From: Flavobacterium cyclinae
Lineage (GTDB): Bacteria; Bacteroidota; Bacteroidia; Flavobacteriales; Flavobacteriaceae
NCBI RefSeq assembly: GCF_021172145.1
Contig: NZ_CP089095.1
Coordinates: forward strand, 1,984,001 to 2,048,000
DNA: 64,000 nt
Direction of reading: 5' to 3'
Position 1 is the stretch's first letter; every line of letters begins with the position of its first letter. The notes under the pieces are model-generated. The model ran no database searches and was not told the DNA's origin. It saw only the letters and a program-made list of their open reading frames with translations. The translations under genes and the position numbers were made by a program. Positions 45,963 through 54,924 of the stretch are shown in pieces.

Positions 45963-46526
45963 TTATTTTCCTAACATTTCATCTTTTAATCCTTTATCTG
46001 CTGGTTTATCACATAACCAAATTCCAAACAATGCCTTTTTAAAATCGTGTCCATCAATACTTCCTTTTTTAACACCATTTTTAAAAACTACAATTCCTTC
46101 ACTTGGAACATACATAATAATAAAAACATCTCCTTTTTTAATTTCTTCTTTGAAGAAACCTTTAAACTTATCAATTTTAGCTTTCAATGGAGCTGTTTTC
46201 TTTCCGGTTGAATTCTCAAAACCTTCATTAATAGCAGAAACCATTTTATCAGAAGTAATTAATCCTGAAACAATGTTTAGCTTAATAGCTGCAGCTTCTT
46301 TACTATTCATGATTTCGTTTGCATTAGCACTCTTTTTTTCTAAATAAAGAGCTCCTACATACATATCCATAAATAATTTTACACGTGTTCCAGCACCATT
46401 TAAAACCAAAGATTGATTCTCTAGATTTAACTTAGCATCAACTTTAACTCCTGAAACTGTTTTTTGTGCATTAACTGTAAATACAGTTGCAATCAACATT
46501 AAAAATGTAATCACTTGTTTTCTCAT
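45963..46526 (-). CDS. Chalcone isomerase-fold periplasmic protein
   Basis: 187 residues. Signal peptide (cleavage after VNA-Q near residue 20). The mature part shows the bacterial chalcone-isomerase-like fold: VDAKLNLENQSLVLNGAG, LFMDMYVGALYLEK, SAINEGFENS, FKGFF, and a C-terminal KKALFGIWLCDKPADKGLKDEMLGK. Bacterial members lack the plant enzyme's flavonoid context and are thought to bind fatty acids or have unknown roles. It follows the YihY-type gene on the same strand with a 19-base gap. Confidence 0.85.
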   Translation of the reverse strand: MRKQVITFLMLIATVFTVNAQKTVSGVKVDAKLNLENQSLVLNGAGTRVKLFMDMYVGALYLEKKSANANEIMNSKEAAAIKLNIVSGLITSDKMVSAINEGFENSTGKKTAPLKAKIDKFKGFFKEEIKKGDVFIIMYVPSEGIVVFKNGVKKGSIDGHDFKKALFGIWLCDKPADKGLKDEMLGK

Positions 46527-46545
46527 AATCTTTTTTTTAGTTTGG

Positions 46546-47469
46546 TTAAATATATAAATTTTTTCTTTTCAATTTAGAAATTGTTGCATTTAATTCAAAA
46601 CCTAATAGCAAAACCATACAGTTTATCCATATGTAAAACATTAAAACAAGAAGTGTACCAATTGAACCATATAACTCATTGTACTTAGCAAATTTTGTTA
46701 CATAAATCCCAAAAATATAAGACGACAATACAAATAATATAGTAGTAAAAACGGCTCCATAACTTATAAAAGAAATAGTTGACGTTTCTTTTGTGCCGTA
46801 TTTATATAAAATAGAAGTGGTAATTAATATCATTAATAAGATAAAACCATATCTACTCCATTCAATAACTGAAACATCAGCAACATAACCTCTAATATTT
46901 ATTTTTTGAATCATTACTTCAGTAATCACAATTGCAGCAACAGTAATAAGAAGTATCATAGATAAGACAAGCGATATTGCTAAAGAAATAAAATATTGCC
47001 TAAAAAAACCTCTTGTAATAGTAATATGAGCCGACATTTCAAATCCGCCTAAAATAGCATTAATTCCGTTGGTCATTAATAATATAGACAAAATAAAACC
47101 AGAAGACAACAACCCTTGATGACTTGTTCCCATAATATCTTTTAATATGACTTCAATGGCTTCATATGTATTTGGAGGCACACCATTTTCAACAAATCGC
47201 AAAAAATCTGCTTGAAAATTATCTAAGGGAATAAACGGAATTAGATTTAAAATAAAGAGCGCAAAAGGAAATAATGCCATAAAAAAACTAAAGGCAATAG
47301 CACTAGCTCTGTATGAAAATGCCCCTCTAAAAATTCCTAAAACATATAATTCTAAAATATCATAAAGCGACAATCCTTCTAAAGATTTTAACTTTATAGA
47401 TTTAATTAGAATAACCAATTGTTTTACAACGGGTATTTTATTCAGTTTATTTTCAATTTCTTCAGACAT
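46546..47469 (-). CDS. YihY/BrkB-family inner-membrane protein
   Basis: 307 residues with about six membrane helices. It carries the family's AFSYRASAIAFSFFMALFPF region near residue 55 and a terminal YGSIGTLLVLMFYIWINCM helix. The family was once misnamed ribonuclease BN. Its function is not settled, though a transport role is suggested. It lies 3 bases after nadC, so it is cotranscribed. Confidence 0.88.
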   Translation of the reverse strand: MSEEIENKLNKIPVVKQLVILIKSIKLKSLEGLSLYDILELYVLGIFRGAFSYRASAIAFSFFMALFPFALFILNLIPFIPLDNFQADFLRFVENGVPPNTYEAIEVILKDIMGTSHQGLLSSGFILSILLMTNGINAILGGFEMSAHITITRGFFRQYFISLAISLVLSMILLITVAAIVITEVMIQKINIRGYVADVSVIEWSRYGFILLMILITTSILYKYGTKETSTISFISYGAVFTTILFVLSSYIFGIYVTKFAKYNELYGSIGTLLVLMFYIWINCMVLLLGFELNATISKLKRKNLYI

Positions 47470-47472
47470 AAA

Positions 47473-48330
47473 TTATATTGCTTTTAAACTTAAATCCATA
47501 TTATAAATTGAATGCGTTAAAGCACCTGAAGAAATATAATCTACACCACATTCAGCATAATGACGAATGGTTTTTTCATTGATATTACCTGAAGATTCTG
47601 TTAACGATTGACTTCCAATCATAGCAACCGCTTTCTTCGTCATTTCATAATCGAAATTGTCTAATAAAATTCGGTAAACGCCACCAGCAGCTAAAATTTG
47701 TTGCACTTCATCTAAATCTCTTGCTTCAACAATAATTTTCAAATCTTTGTTATTATCAATTAAATATTGTTTTGTTTTAGCTATAGCTTGCGGAATTCCA
47801 CCTGCAAAATCAATATGATTATCCTTTAACATAATCATATCATATAAGGCAAAACGATGATTTTCACCACCACCAATTTTTACTGCCCATTTTTCAATAG
47901 CACGAATTCCAGGTGTGGTTTTTCTAGTATCTAAAATTTTAGTTTTTGTACCTTCCAACAAATCAACAAACATTTTAGTTTTTGTAGCGATAGCGCTCAT
48001 ACGTTGCATTGAATTCAATACCAAACGTTCTGCTTTTAAAATAGACTGTGAACTTCCAGAAACATGAAATACTACATCACCCTGTTTTACTTTTTCACCA
48101 TCATTGATAAAGGTTTCCACTTTCATGTCTTTATCCACATAATGAAAAATCATTTTGGCAAATTCTACTCCAGCAATAATCCCATCATCTTTAACTAATA
48201 ACTTCGCTTTTCCTTGCACTGAAGATGGAATACACGCGAGTGAACTGTGATCGCCATCTCCAACATCCTCACGAATGGCATTACTTATAATTAATTCTAA
48301 TTCTTTTTGAAATTGCGCTTCTGAAATCAT
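47473..48330 (-). CDS. nadC: Nicotinate-nucleotide pyrophosphorylase (carboxylating)
   Basis: Quinolinate plus PRPP to nicotinate mononucleotide, in de novo NAD synthesis. 285 residues. The active-site signature LDTRKTTPGIRAIEKWAVKIGGG, KDNHID and a late GALTHS are present. The N-terminal swapped-hairpin domain is intact. It heads a probable nadC-yihY-chalcone unit. nadA and nadB are not in the window. Confidence 0.95.
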   Translation of the reverse strand: MISEAQFQKELELIISNAIREDVGDGDHSSLACIPSSVQGKAKLLVKDDGIIAGVEFAKMIFHYVDKDMKVETFINDGEKVKQGDVVFHVSGSSQSILKAERLVLNSMQRMSAIATKTKMFVDLLEGTKTKILDTRKTTPGIRAIEKWAVKIGGGENHRFALYDMIMLKDNHIDFAGGIPQAIAKTKQYLIDNNKDLKIIVEARDLDEVQQILAAGGVYRILLDNFDYEMTKKAVAMIGSQSLTESSGNINEKTIRHYAECGVDYISSGALTHSIYNMDLSLKAI

Positions 48331-48403
48331 GACTACTAAATTGATTTGCTAATGTATGAAATCCTTGGAATTTTAAAAAATTATCAAGATGTAAAAAAAC
48401 AAA

Positions 48404-48429
48404 AAACTCTCAGAAAAATCTGAGAGTTT
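48404..48429 (-). terminator. Terminator after sucC
   Basis: AAACTCTCAGA - AAAA - TCTGAGAGTTT, with an A run on the left (T run on the minus strand), just past the sucC stop. Confidence 0.87.
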
Positions 48430-48454
48430 CTTTATAATTGAATATAAAATTCGA

Positions 48455-49648
48455 TTAAGATAAAGCAGCTTTAACTTGGTCAGCAGCTTCTTGGAATTGA
48501 ACTGCAGATAAAATTGGCATACCTGAATTATCAATTAATTCTTTAGCAATTTCTGCGTTAGTTCCTTGTAAACGAACGATGATTGGCACTTTAATAGCAT
48601 CCCCCATGTTTTTGTATGCATCTACAACACCTTGAGCAACACGGTCACAACGAACGATTCCACCAAAAATGTTAATTAAAATAGCTTTTACGTTTGGATC
48701 TTTTAAGATGATACGGAAAGCGGTTTCAACACGTTTCGCATCAGCAGTTCCACCTACGTCTAAGAAGTTAGCTGGCTCAAAACCTGCATATTTAATTAAA
48801 TCCATTGTAGCCATTGCTAAACCAGCTCCGTTTACCATACAACCTACAGTTCCATCTAAATCTACGTAGTTTAATCCTACTTCTTTAGCTTCAACTTCAA
48901 TTGGATTTTCTTCTCTAACGTCTCTCATTTCAGCATATTTTGCTTGTCTGAATAAAGCGTTATCGTCAATATTTACTTTAGCATCAACTGCTAAGATTTT
49001 GTTATCAGATGTTTTTAAAACCGGGTTGATTTCAAACATTGAAGAATCTGAACCGATATACGCTTTGTATAAAGCATCGATAAATTTCACCATTTCTTTG
49101 AAAGCCTCACCAGATAAACCTAAATTGAAAGCAATTTTTCTAGCTTGGAAACCTTGTAATCCGTAAGCTGGATCAATTTCTTCTGTAAAAATTAAATGTG
49201 GAGTATGTTCAGCCACTTCTTCGATATCCATTCCACCTTCAGTAGAATACATAATCATGTTACGTCCAGTAGCTCTGTTTAATAAAACTGAAACATAAAA
49301 TTCAGATGTTTCACTTTCACCAGGATAATATACATCTTCAGCAATTAATACTTTGTGTACTGTTTTTCCTTCTGGTGGAGTTTGTGGTGTAACTAATTGC
49401 ATTCCTATAATTTGTTCAGAAAGCTCCGTAACTTGTTCTAAGTTTTTAGCTAACTTAACTCCCCCACCTTTTCCTCTACCACCAGCATGGATTTGTGCTT
49501 TTACAACGTACCAACTTGTACCTGTTTCTGCAGTTAATTGTTTTGCTGCAGCTACCGCCTCAACTGGATTGTTAGCAACAATACCACGTTGAACACGTAC
49601 TCCATAACTAGCTAGGATTTCTTTACCCTGATATTCGTGTATGTTCAT
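48455..49648 (-). CDS. sucC: Succinyl-CoA synthetase beta subunit (ADP/GDP-forming)
   Basis: 397 residues. ATP-grasp domain ([18 protein letters not shown] near residue 46) and C-terminal CoA-ligase domain ([29 protein letters not shown]). It couples succinyl-CoA cleavage to nucleotide triphosphate formation in the TCA cycle. The partner sucD is not adjacent. Monocistronic between a promoter facing lysA and a strong terminator. Confidence 0.97.
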   Translation of the reverse strand: MNIHEYQGKEILASYGVRVQRGIVANNPVEAVAAAKQLTAETGTSWYVVKAQIHAGGRGKGGGVKLAKNLEQVTELSEQIIGMQLVTPQTPPEGKTVHKVLIAEDVYYPGESETSEFYVSVLLNRATGRNMIMYSTEGGMDIEEVAEHTPHLIFTEEIDPAYGLQGFQARKIAFNLGLSGEAFKEMVKFIDALYKAYIGSDSSMFEINPVLKTSDNKILAVDAKVNIDDNALFRQAKYAEMRDVREENPIEVEAKEVGLNYVDLDGTVGCMVNGAGLAMATMDLIKYAGFEPANFLDVGGTADAKRVETAFRIILKDPNVKAILINIFGGIVRCDRVAQGVVDAYKNMGDAIKVPIIVRLQGTNAEIAKELIDNSGMPILSAVQFQEAADQVKAALS

Positions 49649-49683
49649 AATTGTTATGCGTTTATCTTATTAAAAAAGTGCCA

Positions 49684-49691
49684 CAAAAATA
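49684..49691 (-). promoter_or_regulatory. -7 box for sucC
   Basis: On the minus strand this reads TATTTTTG (TAnnTTTG), 35 bases upstream of the sucC ATG. It has no clear -33 TTG. Confidence 0.45.
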
Positions 49692-49835
49692 ACAAAGTAA
49701 TTTTTAATGGACTAACTTTTTTTGTTTTAATTTGGGAAATTAATATACATAATCAAAACCAAATTAAAATTCAAAAAACAACAAATGTTATATTTTAAAC
49801 ATTTTGTTATATTTTGTTAATAATTGTTTTAAAAA

Positions 49836-49865
49836 TTGCTTTGAATTAAAATTAGGCTACTTTTG
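49836..49865 (+). promoter_or_regulatory. Promoter of lysA
   Basis: TTG at 49836-49838, a 19-base spacer, TACTTTTG at 49858-49865, 18 bases before the ATG. Full consensus. It settles the lysA start, because an in-frame TTG at 49863 lies inside the -7 box. Confidence 0.8.
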
Positions 49866-49883
49866 CAGGAAATTAAATCAATT

Positions 49884-51089
49884 ATGAAACCAGAAGTTTT
49901 AGAACAATTAGCAACAGAATTTGGGAGTCCGCTATATGTTTATGATGCAGAAAAAATTGCCTTTCAATACAATCGTTTAGTAAATGCTTTTAGTAAAATA
50001 GAACGCTTTAAAGTGCATTATGCGGTTAAAGCTTTATCAAATGTATCTGTTTTGAAATACTTAAAAAGTTTAGGTTCAGGACTAGACACGGTTTCTTTAC
50101 AAGAGGTACAACTGGGATTACATGCAGGTGTAAATCCTAAAGACATTATTTACACTCCTAACGGGGTTTCGATGGAAGAAATTGAAGAAGTAGCGGCTTT
50201 AGGGGTACAAATCAACATTGATAATTTATCGATATTAGAGCAATTTGGTACAAAACATCCAAATGTACCAGTTTGTATTCGAATCAATCCACATGTGATG
50301 GCGGGTGGAAATGCGAATATTTCGGTGGGACATATTGATAGTAAATTTGGGATTTCGATTCATCAATTGCCTCATATTTTACGAATTATTGAAAACACGA
50401 AAATGCATATCAACGGAATCCACATGCATACAGGTTCGGATATTTTAGATGTAGAAGTGTTTTTATATGCAGCCGAAATTTTGTTTGAAACGGCTAAAAA
50501 TTTCAAAGAATTAGATTTTATTGATTTTGGAAGTGGTTTTAAAGTACCTTATAAAAAAGATGATATTGAAACCAATGTGGAAGAGTTTGGAAAAAAATTA
50601 ACGAAACGTTTTTTAGCATTCGAAAAAGAATATGGAAGACCTTTGACTTTGGCTTTTGAGCCAGGAAAATTTTTGGTAAGCGAAGCAGGTTATTTCTTGG
50701 CAAAAGTGAATGTAGTAAAACAAACTACCTCAACTGTTTTTGCAGGAATTGATTCGGGATTTAATCATTTGATTCGTCCGATGTTGTATGGATCGCAACA
50801 TCATATTGAAAATATTTCTAATCCTAATGGAAAAGAGCGTTATTATTCAGTAGTGGGATACATTTGTGAAACCGATACTTTTGCTAGCAATCGAAGAATT
50901 ACAGAAATTCACGAAGGGGATATTTTATGTTTTAGAAACGCAGGCGCTTATTGCTTTTCAATGGCATCTAACTATAACTCACGATTAAAACCAGCCGAAG
51001 TATTATGGAAAGACGGAAAAGGGCACTTAATCAGAGAGCGCGAAACGTTTGACGATATTTTGAAAAATCAAGTAATGATTGAAATTTAG
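49884..51089 (+). CDS. lysA: Diaminopimelate decarboxylase
   Basis: Last step of lysine synthesis (meso-DAP to lysine). 401 residues from the ATG at 49884. Fold-type III PLP barrel with the PLP lysine in YAVKALSN, HMHTGSD, EPGKFLV and the C-terminal FRNAGAYCFSMASNYNSRL with the conserved Cys and Tyr. The substrate-recognition YDAEK start is typical. Monocistronic, followed by a terminator and a palindromic repeat. Confidence 0.96.
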   Translation: MKPEVLEQLATEFGSPLYVYDAEKIAFQYNRLVNAFSKIERFKVHYAVKALSNVSVLKYLKSLGSGLDTVSLQEVQLGLHAGVNPKDIIYTPNGVSMEEIEEVAALGVQINIDNLSILEQFGTKHPNVPVCIRINPHVMAGGNANISVGHIDSKFGISIHQLPHILRIIENTKMHINGIHMHTGSDILDVEVFLYAAEILFETAKNFKELDFIDFGSGFKVPYKKDDIETNVEEFGKKLTKRFLAFEKEYGRPLTLAFEPGKFLVSEAGYFLAKVNVVKQTTSTVFAGIDSGFNHLIRPMLYGSQHHIENISNPNGKERYYSVVGYICETDTFASNRRITEIHEGDILCFRNAGAYCFSMASNYNSRLKPAEVLWKDGKGHLIRERETFDDILKNQVMIEI

Positions 51090-51102
51090 TTTTTGGTTAA
51101 GA

Positions 51103-51138
51103 AAAAATCCCGGATAATTAATTTAATTCGGGATTTTT
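51103..51138 (+). terminator. Terminator after lysA
   Basis: AAAAATCCCG (51103-51112) and CGGGATTTTT (51129-51138) with a long AT-rich loop. Confidence 0.8.
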
Positions 51139-51173
51139 GATTTTGCTTAATACTTTATAAACTATATCGACAT

Positions 51174-51235
51174 TTGTCAAGCTGAACTTGTTTCAGCTTC
51201 TAACGTAAGATTCCGAAACGTGTTCGGAATGACAA
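51174..51235. repeat. Cloverleaf-like palindromic repeat after lysA
   Basis: A 62-base element. Outer pairing TTGTCA (51174-51179) with TGACAA (51230-51235). Inside are two hairpins with 8-bp perfect stems and 5-base loops: AAGCTGAA-CTTGT-TTCAGCTT (51179-51199) and ATTCCGAA-ACGTG-TTCGGAAT (51210-51230). It resembles the short palindromic intergenic repeats common in Flavobacteriia. It shares the TGTCA/TGACA ends, but not the core, with the trp-operon repeats. Confidence 0.8.
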
Positions 51236-51253
51236 TATTGAGTTAATTTAAAC

Positions 51254-51278
51254 TCGAATTTCACAAATTAGCACGAAT
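51254..51278. repeat. Possible second short repeat (TTCACAAATTAGCACGAAT type)
   Basis: The segment reads TCGAATTTCACAAATTAG then CACGAAT. It is like another short repeat I recall in Flavobacterium intergenic DNA, but only one copy is seen here, so this is tentative. It completes the 205-base gap between lysA and the next gene, which holds no ORF of note. Confidence 0.25.
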
Positions 51279-51294
51279 GAAAAAGCATCAAATT

Positions 51295-51807
51295 TTAGTT
51301 TGATCCTTTATTATTATTCTGAATTTCAGTATATTTCTTTAATCTGTAGATGAATTTTTCTTCTTTTAATAAAACAGCTTTTGAATTGATTGATTTTATC
51401 TTTTCATTTTTAAAATAAACTTCTGTTTTATTCATTTTAGGATACACAATAAAAATAGAATCATGAAATTTATGATAATCTCCATCTTTAAAACTATCCC
51501 AATCTGCTTGAACTTTCCTCAAAACTATTCTTTCTATCGAATCAGTATTTAAGTCAAAATAAACTCTTCTCTCAGAAAAACCGGCTTCTGGATTATATCT
51601 AAATTTCAAATATTTAAGTTTTGAATCTATAAAAAAATTCTCTTGAGGAACTAAACCATCGTCTAAATATTTAAATTCTTCTGCTTTTGTATTGGCAATA
51701 GCTGTTCTAAACTCTTTCTCTAAATCAGAATCTAAAATGTCATTATTTGAATTTTCACATCCAATAAATAAAAAAGATAAAAATAGAAGTCTAATAAAAA
51801 TATTCAT
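51295..51807 (-). CDS. Small lipoprotein of unknown function
   Basis: About 170 residues from the ATG at 51807. An upstream in-frame TTG at 51813 is less likely. Lipoprotein signal MNIFIRLLFLSFLFIGC with lipobox FIGC. The mature part is mixed alpha/beta, Lys- and Glu-rich, and unrecognised. It follows the PafA-type phosphatase by 8 bases, so the two are cotranscribed and the protein may act at the envelope with it. Confidence 0.8.
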   Translation of the reverse strand: MNIFIRLLFLSFLFIGCENSNNDILDSDLEKEFRTAIANTKAEEFKYLDDGLVPQENFFIDSKLKYLKFRYNPEAGFSERRVYFDLNTDSIERIVLRKVQADWDSFKDGDYHKFHDSIFIVYPKMNKTEVYFKNEKIKSINSKAVLLKEEKFIYRLKKYTEIQNNNKGSN

Positions 51808-51815
51808 AAACAAAT

Positions 51816-53426
51816 TTACTTACCTAAAACTTCCAACAAAACCTTACCATCAGAACTATTAGGCATGGTTATTTTTAGCATTTGCGTAATGGTTGGTGCA
51901 ATTTGTGTAATTTCTTTTCTATCGTGAGATTGTCCTTTTTTAATATTCCATCCATAAAATAATAATGGAACGTGTGTATCATAAGAATAAGGCGAACCAT
52001 GAGTTGTGCCTGTTGCCGAATATTCTACATAACCAGGTTTAAAAATGACAACTAACTCACCATTCTGCGTTGGATCGTAACCTTTTGCAACAAAATTCAA
52101 ATAGTAATCCGTTGCATTTGCATTTGCAACTTCTTCTTCTGTGTAAGCTCTTTTTATGTAATCTTGCTTTTGTAAATAATCCTTAAAAGTTTGTTTAACT
52201 TCTTGTAAATTCAAGCCTTTTGATTTCACTTTATCTTTATCAAAAAACACATTGAAATTAGAATAATTCAAAAGTAAATCTTCTCCATACGTTTTTTCTG
52301 AGAATTCTTTTAATTCTTTTTGAATGTTCTTGTAATTAATGTTATCAACTTTATATCGGTTATCCTTTAAATAGGTTACATTTTCTGCTCCTGCATGGTC
52401 AGCCGTTAAGAAAACTAAGTAATTTCCTTTTCCAACGGTTTTATCTAGATACGCTAAGAAATCGGCAATAGTTTCATCTAATCGTAAATAGGTATCTTGT
52501 AGCTCAATTGATCTTGGTCCTAAAAGATGCCCAACATAATCAGTTGAAGAGAAACTAATTGCTAAGAAATCGGTGATGTTATCTTTTCCTAAATTTTCGC
52601 TTTCGATGGCTTTTTTAGCAAAATCAGCCAATAAATTATTTCCGAAAGGTGTAGAACGCAAAACTCCTGCATCATTGGCATCATACATATCTTGCAAATT
52701 GTAGGGCATGAATGGCGCTTTTTTATACAATTTTCCTTCGTAAGGATTGTTGTCGTTTAAACTTTCATTATATGTTTCTTTGGGCTTCAGTAATTCCCAA
52801 TTCTTGCTTAAATATTTTAAATAATGTTTTTCCGAATTGAATTGGGTTGCCCAATCTGGTAATTTTTCACCATAGTATGTACTCGAAATAAAAGCACCCG
52901 TTTTACTATACCAAAAAGCCCAATCCGCAAAATGTCCGGCTGGTAAAATAGCACCTCTATCTTTAATACTGATTCCAATTACCTTTCCTTTGAAATTAGT
53001 TGCTAATTTTAACTCATCGGTCATGGTAGAACTTTGTAAATTTCTTGGCGACATTTTACCTTCTTTATCTGAATTATCACCTATGGTACTCACTGATTCA
53101 TCATCGGTACAATACGTTTCTTTACCAGTAGCTTTATTGAACCATTCATTTCCAACAATTCCATGAACCGCAGGCGTTGTTCCTGTATAAACAGAAGCAT
53201 GGCCAGGTGCCGTATATGTTGGCATGTAATTGTAATGTGTATTATGAAAGGTAAATCCTTCATTCATTAAGCGTTTAAAACCATTGTCTGAAAAGTCATT
53301 TGAAAAACGGTATAAATATTCCATTTTCATTTGGTCTACTACGATTCCTACAACTAATTTTGGTTTATCTTGAGCTTTAGAGGTTAAACTAACTAAGACA
53401 ATTATAAAGGCAATTGCTTTTTTCAT
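51816..53426 (-). CDS. PafA-type alkaline phosphatase (NPP/AP superfamily)
   Basis: 536 residues with a signal peptide (about 1-18). Zinc-site residues fit PafA: D31 in VVDQ, nucleophile Thr72 in TYTAPGHAS, N in GIVGNEW, STDYVGH (Asp and His), TADHAG (Asp-His) and THGSPYSYDTHVP (His). SIKDRG carries the Lys and Arg that give phosphomonoesterase preference in Elizabethkingia PafA. It is therefore likely a periplasmic or outer-membrane phosphatase that releases phosphate from organic esters. It is the first gene of a unit with the lipoprotein. Confidence 0.9.
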   Translation of the reverse strand: MKKAIAFIIVLVSLTSKAQDKPKLVVGIVVDQMKMEYLYRFSNDFSDNGFKRLMNEGFTFHNTHYNYMPTYTAPGHASVYTGTTPAVHGIVGNEWFNKATGKETYCTDDESVSTIGDNSDKEGKMSPRNLQSSTMTDELKLATNFKGKVIGISIKDRGAILPAGHFADWAFWYSKTGAFISSTYYGEKLPDWATQFNSEKHYLKYLSKNWELLKPKETYNESLNDNNPYEGKLYKKAPFMPYNLQDMYDANDAGVLRSTPFGNNLLADFAKKAIESENLGKDNITDFLAISFSSTDYVGHLLGPRSIELQDTYLRLDETIADFLAYLDKTVGKGNYLVFLTADHAGAENVTYLKDNRYKVDNINYKNIQKELKEFSEKTYGEDLLLNYSNFNVFFDKDKVKSKGLNLQEVKQTFKDYLQKQDYIKRAYTEEEVANANATDYYLNFVAKGYDPTQNGELVVIFKPGYVEYSATGTTHGSPYSYDTHVPLLFYGWNIKKGQSHDRKEITQIAPTITQMLKITMPNSSDGKVLLEVLGK

Positions 53427-53443
53427 TTTAAAATTTATTTATA

Positions 53444-53451
53444 CAAAAATA
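53444..53451 (-). promoter_or_regulatory. -7 box for the PafA-type gene
   Basis: On the minus strand this reads TATTTTTG (TAnnTTTG), 17 bases upstream of the ATG. Confidence 0.45.
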
Positions 53452-53486
53452 CATTTTTGATGTAAAAGGAATGTTAATTAATAAAA

Positions 53487-53522
53487 AAATGACTCTTTAT
53501 TTAATCAAATAAAAAGTCATTT
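53487..53522 (-). terminator. Terminator after the 53541 gene
   Basis: AAATGACT-C-TTTATTT - AATC - AAATAAA-A-AGTCATTT: 15 pairs with one mismatch, A run on the left (T run on the minus strand). Confidence 0.75.
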
Positions 53523-53540
53523 CAAGATATTTTAAAAATA

Positions 53541-53972
53541 TTATTTTTTCTTTGAAGAATTATCTTCAAGTACGGTCATATTATAGGCAATAATCATATC
53601 TTGATAGGTGATATATAATTGATTGCGTCCGCCTTGTTTTTTTCGAGTATAAATGGTTAAGATACATTCCACTCCATTATTGTCAACACAATCAAATTTT
53701 ACTACATCGTCATCACCTATTGTTTCTTGATTTCCATATTTCATTATGGAAAAAAGTTGAAGAATTTCAGAATACACCACAATTCGATGACTTTCCATAT
53801 CTAACAATACTGTCATTTCTGATTTTTGTAGTTTTGACCAATCGCTCCAGTTTCCTTTATTATCTTTCTGGCTTACCATATATCCAGAAGTCTTAAAGTT
53901 AAACTTTTGCGCATAACTTACAGTAGATACAAAAAACAAAAATAATAGTAGGGATTTTAAATGCTTCATCAT
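53541..53972 (-). CDS. Secreted protein of unknown function
   Basis: About 143 residues from the ATG at 53972. A TTG 18 bases upstream would overlap the previous gene. Signal peptide MMKHLKSLLLFLFFVSTVSYAQ. The mature part has strand-like segments (MTVLLDMESHRIVVYS, VKFDCVDNNGVECILTIYTR) and a basic C-terminus (SSKKK). It is not a family I can name, though such small proteins are common in Flavobacteriia. It lies just after the flavoprotein gene on the same strand. Confidence 0.75.
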   Translation of the reverse strand: MMKHLKSLLLFLFFVSTVSYAQKFNFKTSGYMVSQKDNKGNWSDWSKLQKSEMTVLLDMESHRIVVYSEILQLFSIMKYGNQETIGDDDVVKFDCVDNNGVECILTIYTRKKQGGRNQLYITYQDMIIAYNMTVLEDNSSKKK

Positions 53973-53979
53973 ATAAATA

Positions 53980-54924
53980 TTAAAATTCAAAGGTAGTAAC
54001 CTCTTTTTTAGCCAAGTTAAATTCGGTTATGATATTATCAACAATAGTTTCAACAGGTAAAATATCATGAATTAATCCGGCAATTTGACCAATTTCTAAT
54101 TCGCCTTCCACTAAATCACCTTCAAACATACCTCTTTTTGCTCTTCTTTTTCCTAGTAAATTCTCTAAATCTTCTTTTGACGGACATTTGGCATATAATT
54201 CCTGAACATCGTTGTAAAATTTATTTTTGATTAATCGAACGGGTGCCAATTCTTTTAACGTTAATTGCGTATCACCTTCACCTGTTTCTACAATAGTTCG
54301 TTTGAATTCATCATGCGCCGAACTTTCCGTTGAAGCTGCAAAACGACTTCCCATTTGAACACCATCAGCACCTAATGTCATAGCAGCTAACATTCCTCTA
54401 CCCGTTGCAATTCCTCCTGCTGCAATTAACGGAATAGAAATTTGTTCGCGAACCATTGGAATTAAGGTTAAAGTAGTGGTTTCTTCTCTACCGTTGTGTC
54501 CGCCAGCTTCAAAACCTTCTGCAACTACAGCATCTACTCCAGCTTCTTGTGCTTTTAACGCGAATTTAGAACTACTTACCACATGAACAACCGTTATTCC
54601 ATTTTCTTTAAGAAAAGGAGTCCAAGTTTTTGGATTTCCTGCAGAAGTGAAAACAATCTTCACGCCTTCTTCTTTTAGAATTTGCATAATTTCTTCAATA
54701 TTTGGATATAGCATTGGAACGTTTACTCCAAAAGGTTTATCGGTTGCTTTTTTGCATTTTTGGATGTGCTCTCTAAGCACTTCTGGATACATAGATCCCG
54801 CACCTATTAAACCTAATCCACCTGCATTACTAACAGCACTCGCTAATTTATAACCACTATTCCAAATCATTCCACCTTGAATAATTGGATATTTTATATT
54901 GAAGAGTTGGGTAATTTTATTCAT
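53980..54924 (-). CDS. Nitronate monooxygenase / NADH flavin oxidoreductase-like protein
   Basis: 314-residue FMN TIM barrel. Signatures: IIQGGMIW, GGLGLIGAGSM, EGFEAGGHNG, PLIAAGGIATGRGM, GADGVQMGSRF. These fit the 2-nitropropane dioxygenase family, which includes nitronate monooxygenases and the enoyl-ACP reductase FabK. The FabK role cannot be told from sequence alone, but the context has no other fatty-acid genes. It starts in a TAATG overlap with the subtilisin gene upstream, so it is translationally coupled. Confidence 0.85.
   Translation of the reverse strand: MNKITQLFNIKYPIIQGGMIWNSGYKLASAVSNAGGLGLIGAGSMYPEVLREHIQKCKKATDKPFGVNVPMLYPNIEEIMQILKEEGVKIVFTSAGNPKTWTPFLKENGITVVHVVSSSKFALKAQEAGVDAVVAEGFEAGGHNGREETTTLTLIPMVREQISIPLIAAGGIATGRGMLAAMTLGADGVQMGSRFAASTESSAHDEFKRTIVETGEGDTQLTLKELAPVRLIKNKFYNDVQELYAKCPSKEDLENLLGKRRAKRGMFEGDLVEGELEIGQIAGLIHDILPVETIVDNIITEFNLAKKEVTTFEF

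Noticed and set aside
51139..51294. Possible tRNA or small RNA after lysA
   Set aside because: The folded element lacks tRNA arms and a CCA-type end. It matches a palindromic repeat instead.
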